A DNA stretch of 64,000 nucleotides, taken from positions 28,630,702-28,694,701 of the forward strand of contig OY821743.1 in the NCBI GenBank assembly GCA_963682055.1. Reading direction: 5' to 3'. A model generated the notes under the pieces. The model was not told where the DNA came from, did not search any database, and worked only from the letters and a program-made list of their open reading frames with translations. Shown here piece by piece: positions 35,289 through 47,189 of this stretch (position 1 is its first letter; each line of letters starts with the position of its first letter). The position numbers and the translations under genes were made by a program. This stretch comes from Primula veris. Its lineage: Eukaryota; Streptophyta; Magnoliopsida; Ericales; Primulaceae.

Positions 35289-38200
35289 TTAGTTGTGATA
35301 GAGAGCTTGTGTAAGCTGAGCATTTATTTGATATTTATTTTTCTTGCGGTGACTCTTTGGTTGCTGCTGCGCCTGAAGCTGGTAAACTGATCGAAGCCTC
35401 CCAATTTCCCTTTCCAACATTTCCTGCTCCACTGCATACACAATTATAGTTTTTAGCTATAAACTCATATATAAAATGCCACCAAACTAATCTAACTGAT
35501 GTTTTCCCAGTGGGAAGAGTAAAACATGGCAACTGAAAAATGATTCATTCTCTTCGTTTTAATTGAAAACCATTTAGCTGCCAATGTGATTTTCCGATGA
35601 ATGCCCGAATACACTTCCGAGAAATAAAATTGGGACCTTTTTCAATTAACTGATAGAGAAGTTTTCTTTAGTACATTTGTTGTCCGTTTCCAGCTAATGT
35701 CTGTTCTGACTTCTGAATGATTACAAAACTTTAAAAGTGCGACAGATCTCTAGATTTTTGTAAACTTAAAAGGCTACTTATAATTATGTGGTACCTACGA
35801 AATTCCACAGGTAGGGGATATAGAAAATTTCCCATTTTTGAATAGCTTCAGGAGCTATAACAAAATTTTGAATAGGATAATGAGTAGATTCAAGAGTTTT
35901 TCGAAAAAAAATACTGGAAACTGAATGAAAGGGAATTTGAAAGAAATTTAAAATGTTAATCAGGTAACAAGGGGAAGAAATTGGAAATTGGAAACCACAA
36001 ATGCTAAATATCATCTTGTTATTATCGAACAAAAGAATTGCCATATGGTAGGTAAAAGTCGAAGAGAACAAGTATCTTCCACATAACATAGTTAACAAGA
36101 ATAAGACAGGAAGTGACAAATTGGTACATGGATTAACATTGAAATAATGATTTTTACTTTTAGATGCTATCAAATATTAATACATTTGCAAAAAAAGGTA
36201 CTTACTATGTTTTATCATATGTTCTTGAGATAGATTGTCTAATCGCTGTCGCAAGGCTCTATTTTCCATGCCTAATATAAACTTTTGCTGGTCAAGAAAT
36301 TCAAGGGCAGCAGAGAATTCGGAACCTTCAACCTATAAACCCGTCGGCAGAGTACAAAAACGTACTATAAGTAATATTCTAACAAAGGAAATAAATTCAA
36401 TAATAACATAAGATATATCAGCTTGCCTGTAATACTTGTATGTTTCTTTCAAGATCAGCAATGTATTGAAGTTTCCTGATGCGAGACCTGTGAGCTGACT
36501 GCCTACACCTTAAATCACATAATAAATTTAATATTGTATCAAAACATGATTCCCCGAACATTATAAAACTGCCAAGTAATCTTTCCCTACTAGCAATAAA
36601 AATTGGGGCTTCAAACACTTCAAAGTACAACCATTTAGTTAAGATTATGGATCTTAAGTTTATCGCTTCATGTTCATTTTCATCCCTCAACCGTAGAAGC
36701 CAGAAGATTTCATCTTGGTGACAACATAATTATCCATCATGAAAGATTATGGATAGATTTAAAGTATTATAATTTGTGCCCAAAAAGTTCAAATTCTAGT
36801 TTTGTACTCAAAAATTAAATCATTTCAAAGGTAACAGAGAAGTAACTTCAACAATATTACAGTACAACTGATCCAGTATCTTAAACAAGTTACCCTTCTC
36901 AACTACAATCATAATATTCTCATCTATCATTAGTTAAAACTTCCAACCAGTAAAGAAATAAAACAAACAAAATATCTAACATAATTAGCTAGTATATAAA
37001 AAAGAACTCACTGTTTGGCGCGCTTATCGTCTCCTTTTACAATAGAAGGCTTATTTTGTGGAGCACTAGTTTTTTCAATAACCCCTTCTTTATTTTGAGA
37101 AGCATTATCTTCCTCTTGATCATGTTTAGCATTTCCATCTATACCACTTGAGCATATATCCGAAATCAAAGATGGTCCACTTTCCTCACAGTCTTGCAGA
37201 TTGGGAGAACTTTGAGATTTCTCAATCAAATTCCGAGGCTCACAGGGAATACAATCCTCTAACTTGATTTTTTCCTTTTCTGGATTTTGAATATTGTAAG
37301 CGAACATGTTTATGTGTGCAGATGTGTCGCTCGCGGAGCGTCTGTGACTCTTGGTAGATATTAGCCAGTTTTCTGGCTCACTAAGAAGATCATCGAACCA
37401 AGGTGGTTTATCCACAAGGTTACTTTCGGAAATGCAACGATGATGGTGGCCTTTTTCTTCACTTGGCCTATGCACAGCACTTTTCAACGCTAGTTTATAA
37501 GAAGAGGATTCAAAGGGCTCAGCCTCTGCATATGGTTTCAAGCTTCCCATGGAGTAAGAGAAGTAGCCTGTTGTGTATGCGAGATGTTGAAAAAAGGGTT
37601 AACATATAATATGAGGGATAAATCAAGGTTATGAGTTCAACTCGTAACCAATCCATACCGTTGGAAAATGTGATATTGACAAAGATAATGAAATGATGAC
37701 ATTTTTTTTTAAATAAACAGTGGGAATTCCCACACTTTTATTAGAGAATAAAGTGGTAAATCGTCATAATTACAATCTAATGCAGTAATTTGCAAACCGA
37801 CAAAAACTTTAGGACTAAAAAGAATAACATGAAATTATAAACACGCGTCCCATTATTAACGCAGAATAACTCTTCGTCTACTGTAGCAAAATCACTTTCC
37901 CCCATACAGTATAAGTTAACAGAACAAGAATTAAGCTAGTTTCCGATTGAAAAGTGATCTAATTTTTTTTGGTTGAGTCACCAAGAATACTTCCTAAATT
38001 GTTTCGAAGATGGTATATTCCCCCCATACATAATATGATAGGCGTAACTAAATATAGAAATTGTGGTCTTGTATCTCTAACTCGCAGTAATAGCTAATCC
38101 ACCAAGTTACTAAAAGGTCTCAATATTGGAAAACAGGTTCCTGAAGAAGCTCATCATCCCAAAATATCAGATTTGTCTCGAAAGGAATTTACTTGGAGTT

Positions 38201-39027
38201 TTTTGAATCCAGAATTAGACGTACCTAGTGAACTTTGTATCCTTCGAAAGCTTCTTCTGTTTGAAAATTTATCAGTACAGTAATTCTTATTTTTGAGTAC
38301 CAGAACAAAAAATCTCTGAATGACTCCATTCTGGTAAAAAAAAGCTAACTGATTAACCTTTACCGATTTCAAAGTAGGTGCTTGTATTGTTCCAGCTTGT
38401 TAGCTCAACGTACCTTTACTTAAAACTGCAATACATAGTTGGCCAGATTAAATTTTAAATTTTGTTTGACTCGAAAATCTACATATTTCACATGGTAGGA
38501 CCTTGTTTATACTGTTTTAAATAGCGCGTTTCGTAGTAAAAAAACTCGATTCAAAGCTCGATAAAATTATTGAAAAAAAAAATGTTTTTCCGCCTTTTAG
38601 GCCGCTAACGCAGCTCTTGCAAAAACGCTATATAGCTAAAATTTCACTTTTTAAAACACGGGTAATACCTCCCAAATAGTTCAACTAACATTCCTAAAAT
38701 CTGCAAACAACCAACTCCTACGAATGGATGAAAGTGTTACCATCCCATTGTTGCACCTAAATTTCAAGGTAAATGTTATTATTGTACGCGCATGATGGCA
38801 TCATATATGCTAAAAGTGCATATATTAACCAAAACACAATGGTCTTTTCATGAAACAAGTAACTCAGATCATTAACGGAGTCGAGTATTAACTTAAAACA
38901 TAAACAATACAAAATGTGCATACATGTGCGCACATAAACAAACACATGCAAAAATAAAATAAAAACAGATGGATAGAGAAAGAGTACCGTCACCGGCAGG
39001 GTCACCGGGAAGACGGATGAAATCCAT
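35289..39027 (-). CDS. bZIP protein of the At4g06598/At1g58110 type, five exons
   Basis: Exons on the minus strand: 39027-38988, 37567-37012, 36502-36427, 36332-36206 and 35431-35289. They total 942 nt, 313 residues, with phase kept throughout. The first exon (MDFIRLPGDPAGD) was chosen for its donor and phase and is the least certain. Residues 41-70 carry the family motif PPWFDDLLSEPE, followed by HRRSASDTSA, a possible phosphorylation site. The basic region is KRAKQQSAHRSRIRK (residues 195-209). Zipper positions L216, L223, F230, L237, L244, L251 and L258 are exactly seven apart. The invariant Asn of most bZIP basic regions is Lys here, as I recall for close Arabidopsis relatives, so DNA binding may be altered or need a partner. 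The intron after 36427 uses a GC donor. Nuclear location is expected. Confidence 0.87.
38509..38656. mobile_element. Small MITE in bZIP intron 1
   Basis: Runs from CTGTTTTAAATAGCGCG to CACTTTTTAAAACACGG, so both ends carry an inverted GTTTTAAA-type terminus. The inner text (GTAGTAAAA..CTCGA.TCAAAGCT, TTGCAAAAACG) matches the reverse complement of 42212-42385, showing a dispersed family. Confidence 0.55.
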
Positions 39028-39102
39028 ATGCAAGCATTCTCAGCCTATTTTCAGAAATGAATGTCACCTTTTATACGTACACCCAATTCTTAGACTAAGT
39101 TT

Positions 39103-39103
39103 C

Positions 39104-39134
<31 letters not shown>
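39103..39134. repeat. (GA)n microsatellite
   Basis: About 16 GA units, 75 bp upstream of the predicted bZIP start codon; on the transcribed strand this is a CT tract in the 5' UTR or core promoter. Confidence 0.9.
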
Positions 39135-39137
<3 letters not shown>

Positions 39138-39455
39138 ATGAGCAAAGAGCGCTATACCATAGCGTACTTCATGTTACTAGCCTGAAAAATGTCCATTTAT
39201 AGTATTTGTCTCTCTCTTAAGAGTTATTCACATTGTTAAATTCTAATAATAGTGCTATCATGGATTACTACTAACATGTCTACTACTGTTACTTCTTTAG
39301 TAGTAGGCTGATCTTTTTAATTTAGATCCACTGAAACTATCAACTATGTATAAGGATACTTGCAACATTTTGTATCACAATCGTTGCTGAAATTTTATAA
39401 CAATATAGTAATGGAAATTGTTGATTACTGTTACTTTATTGTTGTTAAATTTCAG

Positions 39456-39530
39456 GCCCAAATTAGCCTCGTCAATCGAGTGGGTTCCAGACCCTTCGCG
39501 GTGGTTTTCCGTCAAATCCGCATGAGATTC
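39456..39530 (+). pseudogene. LINE fragment, left of the inserted solo LTR
   Basis: Readable as SSIEWVPDPSRWFSVKSA in one frame, resembling the sequence just before the zinc-binding reverse-transcriptase tail (zf-RVT) of plant LINEs. It continues beyond solo LTR B at 40804. Confidence 0.55.
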
Positions 39531-40803
39531 TGTTGAACCATTATTTCAATAATGATTTTGATTATACGTTTGATTATAGATTAATGATTTTACGATTTCT
39601 CTATTCGATGATTTTATACTTGACCTTTTTCAAAAAGAGAGAATGCATATTTCAGGACTTAAAATGATAGAGCAATTAATAACGAAGCCAACGGTTCGAA
39701 CGGAAGTCGATTCGGAGTCCGAACGAGTAAATTAGTGCTAACTCACCCATGGGTCTTACAGACCAACCCGTGAGTCAAGTGGACAGAACAAAGATGATTC
39801 TTCGCAGGTACCACCCACCAATGGGTTATACATAACCTGACAATGAGTCAAAATTTCAGAACCAATCAAGATTTTACTCACCAATGCGTCAGAAGACACC
39901 CACCGGTGGGTCAAAGTGCAGATCTCAAAAAAACAGCTTTTTGGCTTTTTTGAAAAATGACTTTATCGATTGGATAAAACCCATAACCACCCCCAAACGG
40001 TCACCATATATCCATTGAACATTTTGGGTCTCTAAAACACCCCCAATTCATCACAAAAACTCACCAATCATACACACAATACTATCAAACATCAACCAAT
40101 ACATCCCACTCAAACTCACTCAATTATAAACAATTAAAATTATTATTGTTGATAAAAAGCTTAAAAAGAGAAAAATTGAGGAGAAAGCGATTTAAGCTCA
40201 AATAAAGATCAAACATCGTCAAATCTCACAAATTAGCTTATTTAGAAGCAATCAAATTGTAAGTGTTATTTTATTTTCAATAAATTTGTAAAGAACAAAT
40301 TATAAGCTCATTTGTGAGCGAGTTTTTGGGTAGAATCTTTTAAGCCAAAGTGTTGGTTAAAATTTATAGGTTAAACACTTGGTTACTTATAGATTGAGGG
40401 AGAGTCGTTGACTCGTAAACGTGTACGCTTGCACTTGTATCAAGAGTAGGAATCTCGGGTAGTGGGTGAACAAATCGATTGATTAACTCGGTATGATTTG
40501 TAATCTTGGGACGAACATTATAGTGAAATACTCGGTAGCGTGAATACCGAGAAGATGATTAGGCGGGTTTACCGAACATTTATATATCGTGGTGTCAATT
40601 TCTTCACTTACTCTCTAATTTCTGTAACTTATTTATTTGTGATTATGCGTATGCTTCAATTTATTATTTATCATCGCATATTTATTGTTGTAAATAGTTA
40701 TCGAGCTAGTTGGGTTTATTAGATGTGCGTAATTCTTTTAATTGAGCAAAAAACGCCTAAAATTTTATTCACTCCCTATAAGATTTAGTCGCACGGGTCA
40801 ACA
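39531..40803 (+). mobile_element. Solo LTR B of a copia-type retrotransposon
   Basis: 1273 bp, TGTTGAAC...GGGTCAACA, with perfect target duplication GATTC at 39526-39530 and 40804-40808. It is homologous to solo LTR A in inverse orientation: shared blocks include the TTGATTATA region near the 5' end, AAGCCAAAGTGTTGGTTAA, GTCGTTGACTCGT, GCACTTGTATCAAGAGTAGG and the 3' end ATTTTATTCACTCCCTATAAG. It interrupts a LINE. Its U3 part has an array of ACCCA..TGGGT motifs. Confidence 0.88.
39744..39912. repeat. Iterated CACCCA..TGGGTC palindrome in solo LTR B
   Basis: Palindromic or near-palindromic units: CACCCATGGGTC (39744), ACCCGTGAGTC (39766), CACCCACCAATGGGT (39812), a weaker CCTGACAATGAGTC (39836), CTCACCAATGCGTC (39877) and CACCCACCGGTGGGTC (39897). 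The array lies about 213-381 nt from the LTR's 5' end, the same offset as the unrelated motif array in solo LTR A. Confidence 0.8.
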
Positions 40804-41480
40804 GATTCGATTCGCTCTTCTAAGTCCTAAAATGAGTTGGTTTCGATTGATTTGTTCTAGGTATATTCCCGCTAAATATAGATTTGTTTTGTGAATCACT
40901 ATTTTGAATCGGTTAACGACTATGGACAGACTTCAAAAAATGAAAATAGTAGGCATCAATTGTTGCCCACTTTGTCTCAAGGATGCAGAAAGCATAAATC
41001 ACTTGTTTTTCAAGTGTGAATTCTAAGAGAGTTTGGGCTATAGGAAGAACCAAATCTGGTTTTATAGGGTCGAATAATTCATGGTTACAATAGGTAGAGT
41101 TGGCTACGAAAATATTCAAAGGAGAGTCGGTATCTTCTAGACTTGAAAAAGTATTGTTTTTTTTCCGATGGTGTATTGAATTTGAAGAGAAAGATATAAT
41201 AGGTTGTATGAAAATAAAAGGTCGAGTATGGGGACAAACTCTCCTGTTAATAGAGTTTTTTGGTAAATATATGAATTAGTTTAAAAAATTTCATAAATCT
41301 AATTGAGATAGGTCTTAATTAGCGTGTGGAGACTAAGACTCAAGTTTGTTGACGGCTAACATCCGTTTCTCGTTTTTTTTAATATATTTTTACTCTTGTA
41401 ATTCGTTTGCACTTTTTGGTTGAGGTTTTCTCCGTTTTAATTTAAATTGGTCCATTTAATTTTCAAAAAACAAAAAAAAA
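40804..41480 (+). pseudogene. LINE 3' fragment (zf-RVT tail) right of the solo LTR
   Basis: Continues the LINE: FRLICSRYIPAKYRFVLW, then TMDRLQKMKIVGINCCPLC and ESINHLFFKCEF, the C-x2-C and H-x3-C pattern of the zinc-binding tail of plant LINE reverse transcriptases. Frames shift and stops are present. The fragment ends around the A-rich run at 41460-41482, the likely poly(A) tail. Confidence 0.7.
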
Positions 41481-41482
41481 AC

Positions 41483-41912
41483 TTTATTGCAACAACACAC
41501 AGTAATAGCCATGTTGATTACAAAAAAACAGAAGCCATGTTGATGCTATCATGTAATTTTATCGTAGTGATGTAATGCAAATTTAATTACTATTCAACTT
41601 TTATTACCTCTCCAGAATCAGTTTTGTTAGATATGAAATAACTTTGCCTTGTATGGTTCAGTATGTTCTACTTCCCTACCGACTACAAACTAGAAAAACA
41701 TTGAAAATATAAAGCAAATTTTTACCATGATCAACCGTGGCACATCATAAGTTAGTATCATTTCTTTCAATTTTGTTGTATTTTTTTTAATTCTTTAATT
41801 TCATTTATAATTCAAATTAGATATAAAATTCCATATTATTTTATAATTAATGTTTGTAATATTTTAAAAAAATCTACGGGTTACACCATGTAACACGTGT
41901 GCACGTTCGCTA

Positions 41913-41953
<41 letters not shown>

Positions 41954-43226
41954 GAGTTTCTTTTTGTACCTATGAAGAAAACAAAATTTAAAATTTTCGG
42001 CAATTTCGTACACAATGTACTAATTGAATTGGAAAGGTCATATATTGTGTAAATCAAGTGATAACGAAACAAAAGAATATAACTATTATATCAAATTTCC
42101 ATACTTTTAAATGGAGACTAGTACTAGAAGGGTTTCATATGTGTCTGTGGTTTTGTTATGGTGAGGCTCTTGTACGTTTTCTCGTTGGATTTATGTATTC
42201 TATGTATACAAATCAATGTTTTAAAAAGCAAGTCTTAGCTAAAACGTTTTTGCAATAGTTATGCTAAAAGCGTAAAAAAACATAAGATATTAGCGGGGTG
42301 TAAAAAGCAAAAAATCGAGTTTATTTTTTAATCTTTGAATCAAGCTTTGACTCGAGCTATTTTACTACAAAGCGCACTTTTTAATTAAAAAAAAGTGAAT
42401 TGATAATTCAGTTTATTTCGTATGATCTTTGTCGTTGAGCGTAGTGATAATTTGACATAAATTAAGACGGACAAAGACACCCCAGAAAAGCAACAAGAAG
42501 CACGACAAACAAACATAGCAGCTTAAGACCAGAAACAGTTAAAAAACTAATAGCTGCTAAGATCTCATGTAGATATTCCAACACCTAGTCAGTGAACGTT
42601 AATGCTAGAATTTATGTTGCAAATTTTAGAAAAGATTAATTATAGTTTTGTACACCGACCTTTTGGTGGTTAAGGATTGAAATACACACATTTCAAAATT
42701 AACATCTAGGAATACACAAGTCACTAGTTAATGAGCGAGCATTGGCGGAATCATCAATTTTTAGTTTAGACCTAAATGTTCAAGCAGCAATTAAGCAGCA
42801 CAAAGTCTACAAATACAAGAACTAGGTTAATGTTTTCAACAAGGACAATGTTGCACTCCTTTAGTCTCCCTATAAGTTTTTGAAACAGTATCGAATTGCG
42901 TTTTAGGAAAAGACAGTTTCGTGCCTTTTCCGAAACACTTTAATTTTGGTGAAATCCTGAGAATATATTTATGCCATGTGAATTCATGAGTTTTGCACAG
43001 TAGCAACATTCTGAATGCCCTTTCAAACTGGCAGGGATGATGGTTTTAAATTTGATTGAACTGAAGCATTTCAAAATCTTCTTCGGAATCATAAGTCATT
43101 TAACGGTATTGTGAGAATATTATACAAACTTATCCTCAATGTCGACATGCGTATAACATACATCAAAGTTGCACTTGGAAATGAAACATAAACAAACTTG
43201 TGCAATATTGGAGATGATTAGATGAA
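41483..43226. other. Intergenic, repeats only
   Basis: No gene. A (TA)n tract spans about 41911-41950 and is preceded by CGGGTTACACCATGTAACACGTG..CGCTAGTA, which looks like a Helitron 3' terminus (hairpin then CTAG) without an identified 5' end. A small MITE lies at 42212-42385. Confidence 0.45.
42212..42385. mobile_element. Small MITE, second copy of the 38509 family
   Basis: Reverse complement shares AGTAAAA.AGCTCGA, TCAAAGCT, AACTCGA and TTGCAAAAACG with 38509-38656, and both ends show TTTTAAAAAG-type termini. Confidence 0.5.
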
Positions 43227-44972
43227 TTATCTTTCTCCTCTTTGTTCTGGCGTTAATCCTCCTTTTCCACAACTAGGACAACTCTTCATGCCGAACCCTT
43301 GGCAGTCAAAGCACCTGACACATACAAATTTGTACATAAAACATCTAAATACAGAACCAATCTGTATATGCATGCTAACGGATTCAAATTCTTTATAGTT
43401 CATAATCCACTCACATCCTTTAGAGTTAATTCATGTAACGGATAAAATTAAAACAATTCAATGGTTTAGATTTATACGTGAGTTTTGTAATTTTCTTTTT
43501 ATATAATTTTAATATATAAAATACAAATTATGATTTTGAAAATTAAAAACTAACTTTCAACACAATAAAAACCCAATTTTTTTTATAGAACCTTAATTGA
43601 AACTAAGCTAAATTTAAGTATTATTTAAAAATTGTAAAAACATTAACGATTTTAATATATCTTATTTTATATATTAAAATAATATAAAAAGAAAATTACA
43701 AAACCCATGCATAAATATAGACCATTTGATTATTTTAATTTCATCATTTAGATGAAACTTCAAACGATATGAGTGCACTATAAACTTTAGAGAATTTGAA
43801 TTCTATACGACTACCACCTAAAAAGTTACTCTTAGTAATAAGATGCGGAATACTCACTTCCATCGTTCAAATATGTTCCCATTCTTTTTGTTCCTCCCTG
43901 TACCCTGTGATATCAAAGAATTTCTAATATCATTTCATTCATCAATTTATGAGCTAAGTAGTACAACCATTAATATTGAAAATAAAAATAAAAAACTTGA
44001 ACCCTCAAATGAAAATTTAACAAGACGTGATATTATATCCATTCGCTAATTAAAAAAGAATTAGAACAAACTATGTATGCAAAAATTATTCTCGAATGGT
44101 GCAAATTCTAGAATTAGATGTAACGACAAGTACCTTACATCCGGAACATTCAATTGCACCCTGTCCCGCACATATTTCACATCTTTTAATCATCTGCAAA
44201 AGGGATGCATGTATATATATATGTAAGAACTACAAAAAGAAATAATTTTGCTAACCGGAAAGCAAATAATTTGGTTTTTTTGAGTTATAACTTTGGAAGT
44301 ACGTAGCTGGATTTGGAAGTAAATTTTAACCAAGAGCTAGCATGAGATTATGTTTAAGTGGTATAGACAATGTTTTTCTGGAACTGCCATGCATATACTA
44401 TAGAAACTCATTAAACCGCTAAACTCATACACATGCATCATTTGATTTATTAAAATTTTCTAGCCAAAGTAGTCGCGGATTCGGATAAGCAAAATATATA
44501 TTGACTGACAGAGATAAAAGTCGATTTCATCCACATAAAACTTCAAGAATGTAAAGTTCTCAGTTTTCCTTCCTTATCTAGCTATTCAAATGCACTCAAC
44601 TAGGAAGAAAAGAAGTAAAAAAATTGAGCTTTGCAGCTCCAACCAAAAACCATTAGGTCTGGCTAACCGAGTAGCCACAACTCACACTCTCATATAGGAG
44701 GCTGTGCGAGTACGAGTGAAATCTTTAGATCCTCTTTAAATATAAAAAAAAAAGTGAAGCTCCACCTAAATAAAGTCATAAGGACATACCGATCCCAGTG
44801 AGAAGCTGCCACCGGATTTTGATGCCAATGTTTTTGTACTACCTCCTATCCCGTTCTGATGATTATTACCACCATTTGGTGTTAGTGTTTTACAACTATA
44901 GCATGATATTCGAGATGATAATTCTGTTGGTGAAACAATCGAATTGAAACAAGTTAAGTTGTAAATTGACAT
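43227..44972 (-). CDS. DnaJ-type cysteine-rich zinc-finger protein, four exons
   Basis: Exons on the minus strand: 44972-44790, 44193-44134, 43904-43858 and 43314-43227; 378 nt, 125 residues, phases consistent. Residues 1-61 are rich in Ser/Thr/Asn/Gly with few acidic residues, as in a chloroplast transit peptide. The zinc centre follows: C66-x2-C69 with GQG, C77-x2-C80 with GTG, then C98-x2-C101 QGFG and C109-x2-C112 GKGG, ending LTPEQRGER. This is the DnaJ cysteine-rich domain without a J-domain, as in BSD2-like and At2g38000-like plant proteins, which assist protein folding or assembly, often in plastids. The upstream in-frame codon TTG at 44990 is not a likely start. Which subfamily it belongs to, and its client, are inference. 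Confidence 0.85.
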
Positions 44973-47189
44973 TCTCACTCGAGATACCAATAAAATAATA
45001 TGGAAAAAAAGAGTTCAAAACTAAGGCCAAAGAGGGGATTTTGAAATACAAATTTCAAGTGGATATTATGTAATATGATATCCACATATTTTATTTCTAC
45101 GCCACCCACTCCCTTCTTTCTCCTTATCCATCAACTTTTACATACCAATGTTGAAAGTTTACTAATTATCTTAACCTTCTGTTTTTTTATAAATTTTATG
45201 TCATATATATGACGCCTAGAATGGTAAAATTGAACAATGACTTATTTTAAACATTAAAGTATTGAGGTGGATAAATTGGTCTTCGGCATTATTTTAAAAC
45301 ATTAAAGTATTGCAGAAGCATTTTCAGGAAGTTTTACTAAAGGGCAAGTTCTAACGTCAAAATCTCAGCATTTACTAAAAAACACGCAAATGCTTATATA
45401 AACTCATTTACTATTAAATACATTATTACAAATTAATAGGTCTAGAACATTAAAAATTATTATTCACGCAGTTTAGTAATGTACAATGTAAAATATAACA
45501 AATTATCTTTGATAACATATTCTAATATTCATTTTTTTAACACATAATTGTACTTGTAGATATTTTGGCTATAAAATAACGACAACTGAGTTGCTATTGC
45601 GCTTGTGCAAATTTGTGAAACTACATTTAGTTTTTTTTTCTTATCCAAAGCGCAAACTTTTTGAGTTTTGAAACGTGTTTTTTGAGCGTTGACGTGTTTA
45701 AAGTGTTGATTTTTGAGCTTCTCGAGTTTTAGACTAAAACTCAAAACATTTTTTTGTGTGATTTAAGTAAAAGCGAGTATCAACGCATTTTAAGGCGAGT
45801 TTTTTAATACACTAATCCTCGAGACTGCGAAGGCAACTCGCCCTATCCAACATGACAATTATCTTGAACTCCTAAGAATTATGGGGCCTTAACATCTAAT
45901 CCACTATGGTTTGACAGAGAACAAAAAAGAAAAACCAAGAAGTTATATATATATATGCTCGAATTATTTACTGAAAAAAAAATACTCCAAAACCCCCCTT
46001 AACTTTTTCGGCTGTTTCTTTTAATAATAATAGAAAAACCATATCAATACTAATGTTTTAAATAACGTTATCGCTATTGTAGTGTTTTTTTCGAGAAAAA
46101 CGCTAATAGCGTTGCTACATAGCGCTTTGCAGTGTTTTTTTTTTTGCCTAAATATGCATTAAACTTTAGAATATATAACAATAAAAAAAGAAATGTATAG
46201 TTATATTAGATAGTAATAAAAAAAATCGATTTGTTTTGTTGTTGTAGATGAGTTTCAAACTTGGGTCTGCTGAAAATTAATGCACTATCTCAACCATCTG
46301 GACTACACACATTTTTATAAAAATTACACAATATATATTAATTATTTAGATCCGATGTTTTTTTTTCCTAACTCGCTATTTACGCTTTTGGTCTAGAATT
46401 TCGCGCTTTTTGCGCTTTTGGTCAACTATAGCGCGATTTTAGCGTAATTCCAGCCAAATAGTGGTTTTTCGTTGCGTTTTTTTTCTCCTAAAAAGCGTTA
46501 TTTCGCGCAATATAACACTATATAGCGCGATTTTTAAAACATTATCCAAGTCATGCCTTGTAGTTTACAATTTAAGGTATATACCCTCCAAATATAAAAC
46601 ATGCATGCATACCATGTTTCGATTAACCAGATCTCTTTAGACGTGTTTCATTCAAACGATGGCTATGTCACAGCAAATGCAGATGACATTTATAACATTG
46701 ACAATTTGGCATACATGATTAAAATTTAAACATAAACACTATGTAGGTTCTCTCAATTTTGGATTTTGGCATATAATGAATTGAAGGCTTCAATGAGTTT
46801 CTATGTTACCCTTTGAAAAGAAGAAAAACCTTAAAAACATTTATTTTGGGCCGAGTCATTCTGGTAGCAAGAGTAACTTTAAAAGTTCATTCTTCGTTCA
46901 TTTTAAAGAAATCATTGTGGTATTAAGAATCCTTTCAAGAATGAAGATTATACAATTTTCACATATTTCATTCTTGTTCACCAAGAATCCAACGCACCGA
47001 CAAATTTCGTTCTATAACCACAACGGGAGAAAACTATTCTGGGTAATTCATGAAGAGATTAAAAAGCAACAACCAAGGCAAAACTAGGTTCAAATCTATA
47101 TACACACTGGGATGAACGTAGTACAAGGCAAATGTGTATCGTATATTATTCACACTGGTATGAATGTGTATTACACTATGTTAATTCCC
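44973..47189. other. Intergenic, one MITE-like element
   Basis: No supported gene. The plus-strand ORF at 46803-47087 has no recognisable domain and unremarkable composition. The only structured content is the inverted-repeat element at 46051-46548. Confidence 0.45.
46051..46548. mobile_element. MITE-like element with GCGC-rich ends
   Basis: The left end AATGTTTTAAATAACGTTAT and the reverse complement of the right end, TAATGTTTTAAAAATCGCGC, are inverted repeats continuing into CGCTAT.GTAGTG. The interior repeats words such as AGCGC, CGCTATTT and GCGCTTTT. No ORF. Confidence 0.6.

Noticed and set aside
35784..36173. A 129-codon minus-strand ORF within the bZIP gene
   Set aside because: It lies wholly inside the last bZIP intron and overlaps its ends; the exon chain around it is complete and in phase without it.
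46803..47087. A 94-codon plus-strand ORF as a gene
   Set aside because: Composition typical of translated AT-rich intergenic DNA; no motif and no supporting neighbours.
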